DNA of 64,000 bases from JBFMFB01 sp040752115 (GTDB lineage Bacteria; Pseudomonadota; Gammaproteobacteria; Burkholderiales; Sulfuricellaceae): positions 1-64,000 of the forward strand of contig JBFMFB010000002.1 in assembly GCA_040752115.1 (NCBI GenBank). The letters run 5' to 3'. Shown one piece after another: positions 24,242 to 33,128 of the stretch (the stretch's first letter is position 1; the number at the start of each line of letters is the position of its first letter). Under the pieces are notes generated by a model, which was not told the origin of the DNA, did no database searches, and saw only the letters and a program-made list of their open reading frames with translations. A program made the position numbers and the translations under genes.

Positions 24242-26947
24242 CTAGTGAGCGCGTTCCCAGTTTGGTCCGATGCCGACGTCCACCGCCAGCGGCACGTCCA
24301 GCTCCGCGACGCCGCACATCAGCTCCGGCAGGGTTTGCCTGACCGCTTCCAGCTCGTCATCGGGCACCTCCAGCACCAGTTCGTCATGCACCTGCATGAT
24401 GATCCGGCTTTTCAGACGGTTATTCTCCAGCCAGCGATGAACCGCGATCATGGCAAGCTTGATCAGGTCGGCGGCGGTTCCCTGCATCGGCGCATTGATT
24501 GCCGCGCGCTCGGCAGCCTGGCGACGTACGCTGCTGCCACTGTTGATTTCTGCCAGCCATAGCCGGCGCCCGAACACGGTTTCCACGTAGCCCTGGTTTT
24601 TAGCCGCCTCGCGGGTGCGCCGCATGTATTCCGCCACCCCCGGATAGCGGGCGAAATAGCGATCCATGTAGGCTTGGGCGGCGGCGCGTCCGATCCCGAG
24701 CTGGCTAGCCAGGCCGAAGGAGGACATACCGTAGATCAGGCCGAAATTGATCACTTTGGCATAACGGCGCTGCTCAGGGCTGACCTCGGCTGGCGCTGCC
24801 CCGAAAATCTCGGCGGCGGTGGCCTGATGGATATCCTCCCCCTGAGCAAACGCCCGGCGCAGGTTTTCATCGTGTGATAGATGGGCCATGATGCGCAGCT
24901 CGATCTGGGAATAGTCGGCGGCGACAAGCCGGCAGCCCGGGGGGGCGATGAAAGCCTCGCGGATGCGGCGCCCTTCCGGAGTGCGCACGGGGATATTCTG
25001 CAGGTTGGGGTCTGAACTCGCCAGCCGCCCGGTGACCGCCACCGCCTGGTTATAGCTGGTGTGGACGCGGCCAGTGGCAGGATCCACCATGCGCGGCAGC
25101 TTGTCCGTGTAGGTGGATTTGAGTTTGGCGAGAGAACGGTAATCCAGCAGGATCTTCGGCAAGGGGTAATCCAGTGCCAGTTGCTGCAGCACGTCCTCGT
25201 CGGTGGAGGGCGCGCCGCCAGGCGTTTTTTTCTTTACCGGTAGATGCAGGCGGTCGAACAGGATTTCTTGAATCTGCTTGGGGGAGTTGAGGTTGAACGG
25301 TTGGCCGGCGAGCCGGTGGGCTTCCTCTTCCAGCAGCAGCATTTTCTTTCCCAGTTCGTGGCTTTGTGCTGCCAGCAGTTCGCAATCCAGCAGCACCCCG
25401 TAGCGTTCCACGTGAAACAGCACTTCGAGCAGCGGCATTTCGATGTATCGGTAGACATATTTCAGCTTATCGTCCTGCTCGATCCGGGGGCAAAGATGGC
25501 GATGCAGCAGCAGCGTAACATCGGCATCTTCGGCGGCATAGCGGGTGGCTATATCCACCGACACCTCATCGAAGCCGATCTGCTTGGCCCCCTTGCCGGC
25601 AACCTCGGCGTAGGTCAGGGTCGTGACGCCAAGGTGGCGCCGAGCCATGGAGTCCATGTCATGCGGTTTGTGGCTTTCCAGCACATAAGATTGCAGCAGC
25701 GTATCGTGGGCGATACCGTTCAAGGCGATGGCGTGGTTGGCGAACACATGCTTGTCATATTTGAGATTCTGCCCAACTTTGGCTCTGCCGCGGTTTTCCA
25801 GCCACGGCTTGAGCCGTTCCAGCACGGTTTCCGTTCGTAGTTGCCGGGGTGCGCCAGGATAGCGATGCGTCAAAGGAATGTACGCGGCTTCGTGGCTATC
25901 CACAGCCAGGGAAATACCGACCAGCCGTGCCAGCATCGGGTCGAGGTTGGTGGTTTCGGTGTCGACGCTGACCAAGTCGGCGTGCGCGAGCTTGTCCAGC
26001 CAGCGGCTGAAGTCGGCTTCGGTCAGGAGGGTTTCGTAGATTTTTTCCGGCACCGGCCCGGTTGCCGCGATCGGGCCCGGTTCGTTTTCTATTGCCAGTT
26101 CGCGCCGCCAGGCGCGGAATTCGAAGCGATCGAACAGTTCCGCCAGCTTTTCCCGTTTGGTGGGCTGCGGGGCGAGGTCGGCGATCGTCACCGGCAGCCC
26201 AACATTGCGCTCAATGGTGAGCAGCCGATACGCCGTTGGCAGCCAGTCGAGGGCCTCGCGCAGATTTTCCCCCACGGCACCGCCGATTTCGCCGGCATGA
26301 GCCATCAGGTTGTCCAGGGTTTGGTACTGAGCGAGCAGCTTGACGGCCGTTTTCGGCCCGATTTTTTCCACGCCCGGAATGTTGTCCGATGTGTCGCCGA
26401 TCAGAGCAAGATAATCCACCATCCGCTCGGCCGGTACGCCAAACTTGCCCAATACGGCCGACTCGTCCAGGTGTTCGTTGGTCATGGTGTTGACGAGCTC
26501 GACATGAGGGCCGACGAGTTGCGCGATGTCCTTGTCGCCGGTGGAGATGATGGTGCGCATTCCTGCCTCTTCGGCCTGGCGGGCAAGCGTGCCGATTACG
26601 TCGTCCGCCTCCACGCCATCCACCACCAGCAACGGCCAGCCCATCGCACGGATGGCTTCATGCAGCGGCTCGATCTGGGCCGCCAGATCCGGCGGCATGG
26701 GCGGCCGATGCGCCTTGTATTGCGGATACAGCTCGTCGCGGAAAGTTTTACCTTTTGCGTCAAACACGCACGCGCTATAATCGGCGCTGTAATCCTGGTG
26801 CAGCCGGCGCAGCATGTTGAGCACGCCGTAAATTGCGCCGGTCGGCTCGTTGTGCCTGTTGCGCAAATCCGGCAAGGCGTGGAAGGCGCGATAAAGGTAG
26901 GAAGAAGCGTCAACCAACAGCAACGTTTTTGTCTGTTTCTGATCCAT
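24242..26947 (-). CDS. polA: DNA polymerase I
   Basis: Pol I removes RNA primers and fills gaps. The 901-residue protein has all three activities. The N-terminal 5'-3' flap exonuclease (about 1-290) starts LLLVDASSYLYRAFHALPDL and has the GVEADDVIGTLA acidic site. The 3'-5' proofreading domain has an intact Exo I motif (VSVDTETTNLDP). The C-terminal family A polymerase has DYSQIELRIMAHLS (motif A), the finger helix RRYAKVINFGLIYGMS (motif B) and VHDELVLEVP (motif C). A parS-like site is embedded in its coding sequence at 25404-25419. It is divergent from the LOG gene, with only 14 bp between the starts. Confidence 0.98.
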   Translation of the reverse strand: MDQKQTKTLLLVDASSYLYRAFHALPDLRNRHNEPTGAIYGVLNMLRRLHQDYSADYSACVFDAKGKTFRDELYPQYKAHRPPMPPDLAAQIEPLHEAIRAMGWPLLVVDGVEADDVIGTLARQAEEAGMRTIISTGDKDIAQLVGPHVELVNTMTNEHLDESAVLGKFGVPAERMVDYLALIGDTSDNIPGVEKIGPKTAVKLLAQYQTLDNLMAHAGEIGGAVGENLREALDWLPTAYRLLTIERNVGLPVTIADLAPQPTKREKLAELFDRFEFRAWRRELAIENEPGPIAATGPVPEKIYETLLTEADFSRWLDKLAHADLVSVDTETTNLDPMLARLVGISLAVDSHEAAYIPLTHRYPGAPRQLRTETVLERLKPWLENRGRAKVGQNLKYDKHVFANHAIALNGIAHDTLLQSYVLESHKPHDMDSMARRHLGVTTLTYAEVAGKGAKQIGFDEVSVDIATRYAAEDADVTLLLHRHLCPRIEQDDKLKYVYRYIEMPLLEVLFHVERYGVLLDCELLAAQSHELGKKMLLLEEEAHRLAGQPFNLNSPKQIQEILFDRLHLPVKKKTPGGAPSTDEDVLQQLALDYPLPKILLDYRSLAKLKSTYTDKLPRMVDPATGRVHTSYNQAVAVTGRLASSDPNLQNIPVRTPEGRRIREAFIAPPGCRLVAADYSQIELRIMAHLSHDENLRRAFAQGEDIHQATAAEIFGAAPAEVSPEQRRYAKVINFGLIYGMSSFGLASQLGIGRAAAQAYMDRYFARYPGVAEYMRRTREAAKNQGYVETVFGRRLWLAEINSGSSVRRQAAERAAINAPMQGTAADLIKLAMIAVHRWLENNRLKSRIIMQVHDELVLEVPDDELEAVRQTLPELMCGVAELDVPLAVDVGIGPNWERAH
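25404..25419. other. parS-like ParB-binding site inside polA
   Basis: CGTTCCACGTGAAACA matches TGTTNCACGTGAAACA at 15 of 16 positions (14/16 against the strict T-containing form). It lies in the coding sequence of polA, as several Bacillus subtilis parS sites lie inside genes. Confidence 0.65.
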
Positions 26948-26961
26948 TTAAAAAGCAAATT

Positions 26962-27690
26962 ATGAGCGCTTCAAAAAAACTTCCCCGGATCGTTGACCCG
27001 GACTTGATCGCGCAGGCACATTCGGCGCGGGAATCCTGGCGCGTGTTCGAGATTATGGCAGAATTCGTCGAATCTACGGAGCGCCTTTCCGCGATTCGCC
27101 CGGCGGTGAGCATCTTCGGCAGCGCGCGCACCGCGCCCGACCATCCGTATTATGCCTTAACCGAGCAGATTGCCCGACAGCTGTCCGATGCAGGCTTTAG
27201 CGTAATTTCCGGCGGCGGTCCCGGCATCATGGAGGCGGCGAATAAGGGCGCCTATTTCGGCGCCTCGCCCAGCGTCGGCTTGAACATTCAGTTGCCTCAC
27301 GAACAGCACTCCAACCCCTATCAGGACATCAGCCAAACGTTTCGCCACTTTTTTGCGCGCAAAGTGATGTTCGTGAAATTCGCGACCGCATACGTTGTGA
27401 TGCCGGGTGGCTTTGGTACCATGGACGAGCTGATGGAAGCGCTGACGCTGGTGCAGACCGGCAAGACGCGCAAGATCCCCATCATCCTGGTGCACGAGCC
27501 GTTCTGGCGCGACTTGATCGGCTGGTTCAAGAACACACTGGCTACCGAAGGGATGATTGATCCGCAGGATATGGATCTGATCCACGTGATCAATGAGCCG
27601 AAAGCCGTGGTGGACGCAATTTTCAAGCATTACGAAACCCGCGGTTTCGAGCCCTCGGCGGCGGAACGGGAAATCCAGCTCAGCCTTTAA
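26962..27690 (+). CDS. LOG family protein (TIGR00730, cytokinin riboside phosphoribohydrolase-like)
   Basis: A 242-residue Rossmann-fold protein with the two LOG signatures: SGGGPGIMEAANKGA and the nucleotide-binding PGGFGTMDE. Characterised LOG and YgdH/PpnN relatives cleave the N-glycosidic bond of nucleoside monophosphates. The substrate of this member is not evident. The ATG at 26962 is preferred; an open frame extends upstream only by running over the polA start. It is divergently paired with polA, so the promoters must overlap the first codons of both genes. Confidence 0.88.
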   Translation: MSASKKLPRIVDPDLIAQAHSARESWRVFEIMAEFVESTERLSAIRPAVSIFGSARTAPDHPYYALTEQIARQLSDAGFSVISGGGPGIMEAANKGAYFGASPSVGLNIQLPHEQHSNPYQDISQTFRHFFARKVMFVKFATAYVVMPGGFGTMDELMEALTLVQTGKTRKIPIILVHEPFWRDLIGWFKNTLATEGMIDPQDMDLIHVINEPKAVVDAIFKHYETRGFEPSAAEREIQLSL

Positions 27691-27738
27691 CCCTATCTGT
27701 TAGAATCCCGGAAACCTGTCTCTATTAAAGGAAACACC

Positions 27739-28080
27739 GTGCGCCGCCTTGCTCCGCTGTTGCTGCTTTGTATTTTCCCATTGGCGTGGGCGGCGGACGA
27801 TGCTCCGCCCAAGGATTTGCAACCGCTGCCCGAGCCGCCCCCTCCGCCTCCCGGCTATGAACCCAGCCCATCGCTGGAGCCGCAGGTAACCATCATCAAG
27901 CGCGGCGAAGAAACGGTGGAAGAGTACCGCATCAATGGCAGGCTCTACATGCTGAAAGTCACGCCGGCCCATGGCACGCCGTATTATCTGGTGGACGATC
28001 GTGGCGATGGCAAGTTTGCCCGCCAGGACAACCTGGATTCCGGCGTACGCGTACCGCAGTGGGTGCTGTTTGAATTCTGA
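27739..28080 (+). CDS. DUF2782 domain-containing exported protein
   Basis: A 113-residue protein with a signal peptide (MRRLAPLLLLCIFPLAWAA), a Pro/Glu-rich linker that includes a run of six prolines (about 30-39), and a small C-terminal domain with YRINGRLYMLKVTP and YYLVDDRGDGKFARQDNLD, the DUF2782 signature. The start is GTG at 27739 with AAAGGA 7 bases upstream. DUF2782 proteins are common just upstream of thrB in betaproteobacteria, as here. The function is unknown. The polyproline run would depend on EF-P, which this organism encodes with its modifying enzyme. Confidence 0.85.
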   Translation: MRRLAPLLLLCIFPLAWAADDAPPKDLQPLPEPPPPPPGYEPSPSLEPQVTIIKRGEETVEEYRINGRLYMLKVTPAHGTPYYLVDDRGDGKFARQDNLDSGVRVPQWVLFEF

Positions 28081-28150
28081 AGAAAGGCCCCGTGCCCGGA
28101 TTGCAGCGCTTTGTCACCACCCGCTGGGCCCGTCCACTGATTGCTGAAAC

Positions 28151-29101
28151 ATGTCCGTCTATACCTCCGTTACTCCCGAAGAGCTTGGCCTCTGGCTGAG
28201 GAACTACGCCCTGGGTACGCTGGTGGATTTACAGGGAATCGCTTCCGGCATCGAGAATACCAATTACTTTGTCACCACCACTCATGGCCGCTATGTCCTG
28301 ACGCTGTTCGAAAAGCTCACGGCCGCGGAACTGCCCTATTTCATCAACCTGATGGCGCATCTGGCCGCTCACGGCATTCCTTGCCCCGGCCCGGTTGCCA
28401 ATCTGGAAAACGGCTACCTGGGCGAACTTAAAGGCAAGCCGGCATGCATTGTGACCTGCCTGGAGGGCCAGTCGTTGATGGAGCCCGGCCCGGAGCACTG
28501 CGCTCAGGTGGGTGAAATGCTGGCAGCCGTCCATCTGGCCGGCAAGACTTATCGCGCGGAAATGCCCAATCCGCGCGGGCCAGGCTGGTGGAAAGCCACT
28601 GCGCGCGAGGTAATGCCTCATCTTCCGCCGGAGGAGGCTGAGCTGTTGCAGGAGGAACTGCGCTATCAGAGCCTGTTCCGTTTCGAAGATTTGCCGCGGG
28701 GGGTGATCCACGCCGACCTGTTCCGCGACAACGTGCTGTTCAAGGGCGACAAGCTCGGTGGCATGATCGATTTCTACTACGCTTGCACCGACGTCTGGCT
28801 GTACGATTTGGCGATCACTGTCAATGACTGGTGCGTTACCTCGGGAGCGAAGCCGGACGAAAGCCGACTTCTCGCCATGCTGCGCGCCTACCACCAGACC
28901 CGCCCGTTGAGCGCGATTGAGCGCGGCGCCTGGCCGGTGATGCTGCGCGCCAGCGCCCTGAGATTTTGGCTGTCGCGGCTATACGATTTTCACTTCCCGC
29001 GCCCGGGGGAACTGACTCACGCCAAAGATCCGGCGCATTTCCGCCGAATTTTGGAGCATCATGTGTCGCAGCAGTCCGAGCTGCAAAGGCTTTGGGTTTA
29101 G
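28151..29101 (+). CDS. thrB: Homoserine kinase (APH-fold type)
   Basis: This enzyme phosphorylates homoserine with ATP, the fourth step from aspartate to threonine. It is the phosphotransferase-fold ThrB found in beta- and alphaproteobacteria and in Pseudomonas, not the GHMP enzyme of E. coli. The 316-residue protein begins MSVYTSVTPEELGLWL. The catalytic loop is HADLFRDN (His187 onward) and the metal site follows in MIDFYYACTD. It is followed after 5 bp by a membrane-protein gene and preceded by the DUF2782 gene, probably one operon. Confidence 0.95.
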   Translation: MSVYTSVTPEELGLWLRNYALGTLVDLQGIASGIENTNYFVTTTHGRYVLTLFEKLTAAELPYFINLMAHLAAHGIPCPGPVANLENGYLGELKGKPACIVTCLEGQSLMEPGPEHCAQVGEMLAAVHLAGKTYRAEMPNPRGPGWWKATAREVMPHLPPEEAELLQEELRYQSLFRFEDLPRGVIHADLFRDNVLFKGDKLGGMIDFYYACTDVWLYDLAITVNDWCVTSGAKPDESRLLAMLRAYHQTRPLSAIERGAWPVMLRASALRFWLSRLYDFHFPRPGELTHAKDPAHFRRILEHHVSQQSELQRLWV

Positions 29102-29106
29102 GCGCC

Positions 29107-29877
29107 ATGAACGATTCGGTGACGATCGGCCGTGCAGAGTTGCGCAAGGTCAGCCCTGTCCAGGGTTGGCGCTGGATCGCTGCCGGCTTTAGGCTATTCG
29201 CCAAAACCCCGCTGATCTGGATGGTGTTCTTCCTGATCTATTTTTTCGTTCAGTTGGTTCTGGTTTTCAAGGTGCCGGTAATCGGGCCGGTCGCCGCGGC
29301 ATTGCTCGACCCGTTTTTTATCGCCGGTTTCATGGCGGGCTGCCGGGCGCTGGAGCTGGACGAAGACATGGAAATTGCCCATTTGCTGGCCGGTTTTCGC
29401 ACAGATGCTGCTCAACTGGCAAAGCTGGGAGGCCTTTACCTCGCGGGCAAAATGGCCATCATTGTGATCGCCATGGCATTGACCAATGCCCTGCTGGGGC
29501 CGATGCCAGAGTTCGATTTCGCGCATCTCGATTTCGCCAAGCCGGATCTGCCCCCAGCCGTGGCGCAGCATATCCAGCTGATGGGTCTGCTGGTGCTGGC
29601 GTTCATGGTACCGTTGTTGATGGCTTACTGGTTTGCTCCCGCCCTGGTGATTTTCGATCATCTCCCGGCGGGGCATTCGATGCGTCTGAGCTTTGTCGCC
29701 TGCCGCCGCAACATCTGGCCGTTTTTGCTGTACGGCGCGGTCAGCCTCTTTTTGTTCGTGCTGGCTTCGATACCGTTCGGCCTCGGGCTGCTGGTGGTTG
29801 TCCCGGTACTATTCGCCACGTCGATTTACGCGGCCTATCGCGACATATTCGTGGCGCAAACGCCGCCGGGCTCTTAA
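29107..29877 (+). CDS. BPSS1780 family polytopic membrane protein
   Basis: A 256-residue inner-membrane protein with about six hydrophobic segments: roughly 35-55, 60-80, 115-135, 158-178, 206-226 and 230-248. It matches the BPSS1780-type family of betaproteobacteria, whose N-terminus typically reads KVSPVQGWRWIAAGFRLF as here. Nothing in the sequence points to a transported substrate or an enzyme activity. The ATG at 29107 lies 5 bp after thrB. An upstream in-frame opening would run through thrB and is rejected. Its stop overlaps the uvrD stop tail to tail by 4 bp. Confidence 0.8.
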   Translation: MNDSVTIGRAELRKVSPVQGWRWIAAGFRLFAKTPLIWMVFFLIYFFVQLVLVFKVPVIGPVAAALLDPFFIAGFMAGCRALELDEDMEIAHLLAGFRTDAAQLAKLGGLYLAGKMAIIVIAMALTNALLGPMPEFDFAHLDFAKPDLPPAVAQHIQLMGLLVLAFMVPLLMAYWFAPALVIFDHLPAGHSMRLSFVACRRNIWPFLLYGAVSLFLFVLASIPFGLGLLVVVPVLFATSIYAAYRDIFVAQTPPGS

Positions 29878-32015
29878 ACCGCTTCCAGCCTGGCGTACTC
29901 CAGCGCCAACCACTTCACCCCGGCCTCGCGGAAACGCACCTGCACCCGCGCATCCGCGCCGCGCCCCTCGCTATTGACGATGACCCCCGGCCCGAATTTG
30001 GGATGCACCACGTTCTGGCCGATGCGCCAAGGGATCTGGCCGGATGCCGCGTGCGGCGGCTCTTCGCTTGTCGACGACTCCGCCGCGAACGCGGCGGAGC
30101 GCGAGGCATTCACCCTTTTCAGCAGGTTTTCCGGCAATTCTTCCAGGAAGCGCGACGGCAGACCGTAGCGCATCTGCCCGTGCAGCATACGGGTCTGGGC
30201 GAAAGAAAGATAAAGCCGCCGCCGGGCGCGGGTGATGGCGACGTACATCAGCCGCCGCTCTTCTTCCACGCCGTCGCGCTCATTCAGGCTATTCTCGTGG
30301 GGAAACAGCCCCTCCTCCACGCCGCTGATGAACACGGCCTGGAATTCGAGGCCCTTGGCGGCATGCACGGTCATGAGCTGGAGCGCATCGGCCCCCGGCG
30401 CGGCCTCGTGCTCGCCGGCTTCCAGCGCGGCGTGCGCCAAAAAAGCTGCGAGACTGCCATCTTCGGAATTTTCCTGCGCGAAGCCGGCGGCGGCATTCAC
30501 CAGTTCCTCCAGGTTTTCCACCCGCTCCGCCCCCTCCTTTTCACTGCGGTAGTGAGCCAGCAGCCCGCTCTCGTGCAGCATGTGCTCGACCTGTTCCGGC
30601 AGCGGCAGTCCCTCGCAGGCCTGCCCCATGGATTCGATCAGCCGGGCGAACGCGCCAATGGAGGCGCCTGCCTTGCCGTTCAGAGCGTTCGCGCAGGCCG
30701 CCTGCCAAAGGGTAATCCCGCGCTGCCGCGCGGCATCCTGCAGGTGTTCCAGGCTACGCGCGCCGATGCCGCGCGCGGGGAAGTTGATGACCCGCAGCAG
30801 CGCGCCGTCGTCATCCGGGTTGGCAACAAGGCGCAGGTAGGCAAGCGCATGCTTGATCTCCAGCCGCTCGAAAAAACGCAGCCCGCCGTAGACGCGGTAG
30901 GGGATGCCGGCGTTGAACAGGGCATGCTCCAATGCCCGCGACTGGGCATTGGAGCGGTACAGCAGGGCGATGTCGGAGAAAGCTGTGCCGCCCCGTTTGA
31001 GTGCGGATACTTCGTCGACGATAAACTGCGCTTCTTCGTAGTCGCTGTTCGCCTCAAACAGGCGGATCGGCTCGCCCGCCCCCTCGGACGTCCACAGATT
31101 CTTGCCCAGGCGGCTGCGATTGTGGCGGATGAGCGCGTTGGCGGCGTCCAGGATGTTGCCGTGGGAGCGATAATTCTGCTCCAGCCGGATGACCTTCTGC
31201 ACATCGAAGTCGCGCTCGAAATCCTGCATGTTGCCGGCGTGCGCGCCGCGGAAGGCGTAGATCGACTGGTCGTCGTCGCCTACGGCGAAGACTGCACTGT
31301 TGGCCCCGGCCAGCAGCCTGAGCCACAAATATTGCAGGCGGTTGGTATCCTGGAACTCGTCCACCAGGATGTACCGGAAGCGCTCCTGGTAGTGGCGCCG
31401 CAGCGCCTCGTTGCGGGTGAGCAGCTCGTAGCTGCGCAGCATCAGCTCGGCGAAATCCACCGCGCCTTCGCGGTTGCATTGCGCATCGTAGGCAGCGTAA
31501 AGCTCCTGCATCCTGCGCGTGTAGGTGTCGTGGGCTTCGATCCGGTCGGCGCGCAGCCCCTGTTCCTTGGCGTTGTTGATGAAATGCTGCAGCTGCTTCG
31601 GTGGATGTTTCTCGTCGTCGACGTTGAGCGTTTTCAGCAAACGCTTGATCGCGCCGAGCTGATCCTGGCTGTCCAGAATCTGGAACAACGCCGGCAACCC
31701 TGCCTCGCGGTGGTGCGCCCGCAGCAGACGATTGCACAGGCCGTGGAAGGTGCCGATCCACATGCCGCGCGTATTTATCGGCAGCATGGCGGCAAGCCGC
31801 GTTGCCATCTCCTTCGCCGCCTTGTTGGTGAAGGTGACTGCCAGAATCCCGTGCGGGCTCGCCTGCCCGGACTGGATCAGATGGGCGATACGCGCCGTCA
31901 GCACGCGCGTCTTGCCGCTGCCGGCGCCCGCCAGGATCAGGGCGGACTCGTGTGGCAAGGTGACGGCGGCGCGCTGCTCGGGGTTGAGGCCGGCTAACAG
32001 GGAAGAGGACATCAT
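29874..32015 (-). CDS. uvrD: DNA helicase II (UvrD/Rep superfamily 1)
   Basis: UvrD is a 3'-5' helicase that works in nucleotide excision repair and mismatch repair. The protein begins LLAGLNPEQRAAV (Q motif). Walker A is AGAGSGKTRV and Walker B is VDEFQDTN. Later come the GDDDQSIYAFRGA, LEQNYRS, and VTRARRRLYLS motifs. The C-terminal Tudor-like tail (IGQNVVHPKFGPGVIVNSEG) is present. An earlier ATG (32105) is open but would cover the terminator of the upstream gene, so I use the tandem ATG at 32015/32012, giving about 713 residues. Confidence 0.95.
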   Translation of the reverse strand: MMSSSLLAGLNPEQRAAVTLPHESALILAGAGSGKTRVLTARIAHLIQSGQASPHGILAVTFTNKAAKEMATRLAAMLPINTRGMWIGTFHGLCNRLLRAHHREAGLPALFQILDSQDQLGAIKRLLKTLNVDDEKHPPKQLQHFINNAKEQGLRADRIEAHDTYTRRMQELYAAYDAQCNREGAVDFAELMLRSYELLTRNEALRRHYQERFRYILVDEFQDTNRLQYLWLRLLAGANSAVFAVGDDDQSIYAFRGAHAGNMQDFERDFDVQKVIRLEQNYRSHGNILDAANALIRHNRSRLGKNLWTSEGAGEPIRLFEANSDYEEAQFIVDEVSALKRGGTAFSDIALLYRSNAQSRALEHALFNAGIPYRVYGGLRFFERLEIKHALAYLRLVANPDDDGALLRVINFPARGIGARSLEHLQDAARQRGITLWQAACANALNGKAGASIGAFARLIESMGQACEGLPLPEQVEHMLHESGLLAHYRSEKEGAERVENLEELVNAAAGFAQENSEDGSLAAFLAHAALEAGEHEAAPGADALQLMTVHAAKGLEFQAVFISGVEEGLFPHENSLNERDGVEEERRLMYVAITRARRRLYLSFAQTRMLHGQMRYGLPSRFLEELPENLLKRVNASRSAAFAAESSTSEEPPHAASGQIPWRIGQNVVHPKFGPGVIVNSEGRGADARVQVRFREAGVKWLALEYARLEAV

Positions 32016-32067
32016 TTGTTTAGATATGGGCGCAGGGATAAGAAGCAAGGATGATCGGCGAGAAAAC

Positions 32068-32095
32068 AAAAAAGGCCGGGGTATCCCGGCCTTTT
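32068..32095 (-). terminator. Rho-independent terminator after phosphoribulokinase gene
   Basis: On the minus strand an 11-bp stem (AAAAGGCCGGG with CCCGGCCTTTT, 4-base loop) ends in six T. It lies 14 bp after the phosphoribulokinase stop and upstream of the uvrD start, so it separates the two transcription units. The symmetrical A/T ends could let it work in both directions. Confidence 0.85.
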
Positions 32096-32108
32096 CGAGC
32101 TGCAAGGC

Positions 32109-32981
32109 TTACGCCTTTTTCTTGTTTTCAATCATCTCGTGGATCAGCGGCGTCAGGATGATCTCCATGGCGAAGCCCATCTTACCTCCCGGCACCACGA
32201 TCGTGTTGGGGCGCGACATGAACGAGTCATGAATCATGCTGAGCAGATACGGAAAATCCACGTTCTTCGGGTCGCGGAAGCGAATCACAATGAAGCTTTC
32301 GTCGGGCGTCGGAATGTCGCGGGCGATGAACGGGTTGGAGGTGTCCACCGTCGGCACGCGCTGGAAGTTGACGTGGGTGCGCGAGAACTGGGGGGTGATG
32401 TAATGGGTGTAGTCGTACATCCGGCGCAGGATGGTATCGGTCACCGCTTCGGCGGAATAGCCGCGCTCGGCGCAGTCGCGGTGGATTTTCTGTATCCACT
32501 CCAGGTTGACGATCGGCACCACGCCGATCAGCAGGTCCACGAACTTGGCGACATCTACCTGGTCGGTGACGACGCCGCCATGCAGGCCTTCGTAAAACAG
32601 CAAATCGCTACCTGCGGGCAGATCCGCCCACGGGGTGAAGGTGCCCGCTTCCTGGTTGTAGGGCGCGGCTTCTTCGGCATTGTGCAGATAATAGCGGCGT
32701 TTGCCGGTGCCCGTTTCGCCGTAGGTGCGGAACAGCTCTTCGATTTTGTCGAAATGGTTGGCTTCCGGCCCGAAGTGGCTGGGGGCGCGCTTGTTGGCTT
32801 TTTCTGCCGCGGCGACCGCCTCCTTGAAAGCCTTGCGGTCCAGGCTGTGAAAGCTGTCGCCTTCAACGACGGCGGGGTTGATCTTCTCGCGGCGGAAAAT
32901 ATGCTCGAAGGCGCGCTTGACCGTCGTGGTGCCGGCGCCCGAAGAGCCGGTCACGGCAATGACTGGGTGCTTCTTGGACAT
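32109..32981 (-). CDS. prk: Phosphoribulokinase
   Basis: The enzyme phosphorylates ribulose 5-phosphate to ribulose 1,5-bisphosphate, the substrate of rubisco. The 290-residue protein has Walker A TGSSGAGTTTV, the EGDSFHSLDRKAF substrate loop, FYEGLHGGVVTDQVDVA, and PQFSRTHVNFQRVP, all characteristic of the proteobacterial (class I) form. It resembles CbbP of autotrophic betaproteobacteria more than the E. coli PrkB homologue, which has no Calvin cycle role. No rubisco gene lies in the window, so autotrophy is an inference. The ATG at 32981 is chosen over a longer opening because it gives the conserved start MSKKHPVIAV. It is divergent from leuS. Confidence 0.9.
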   Translation of the reverse strand: MSKKHPVIAVTGSSGAGTTTVKRAFEHIFRREKINPAVVEGDSFHSLDRKAFKEAVAAAEKANKRAPSHFGPEANHFDKIEELFRTYGETGTGKRRYYLHNAEEAAPYNQEAGTFTPWADLPAGSDLLFYEGLHGGVVTDQVDVAKFVDLLIGVVPIVNLEWIQKIHRDCAERGYSAEAVTDTILRRMYDYTHYITPQFSRTHVNFQRVPTVDTSNPFIARDIPTPDESFIVIRFRDPKNVDFPYLLSMIHDSFMSRPNTIVVPGGKMGFAMEIILTPLIHEMIENKKKA

Positions 32982-33017
32982 CTCGTAGGTTCTCCCGGAT
33001 TTTGCAAAAAATGGCTC

Positions 33018-33047
33018 AGTATAATCCGCAAGAGCCGGTTTTGTCAC
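33018..33047 (-). promoter_or_regulatory. Possible sigma-70 promoter for phosphoribulokinase gene
   Basis: Reading leftward, GTGACA (33042-33047, 5/6 of TTGACA) is followed after 18 bases by TATACT (33018-33023, 5/6 of TATAAT). It lies about 37-66 bp upstream of the start codon. A TATAAT at 33080-33085 on the plus strand is a candidate -10 for leuS, but no matching -35 was found. Confidence 0.4.
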
Positions 33048-33128
33048 TAGGGGACGGGTTTTGGGCCTTGATTTCGGAGTATAATTGCCCGCTTTGTCAT
33101 ACACGAAAACCAAGGAACCGCATTACCC

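Noticed and set aside
25841..26965. 374-codon plus-strand open frame opposite polA
   Set aside because: Shadow of the exonuclease domains of polA; no independent support.
30003..31997. 664-codon plus-strand open frame opposite uvrD
   Set aside because: Shadow of the helicase gene, whose helicase motifs are all on the minus strand.
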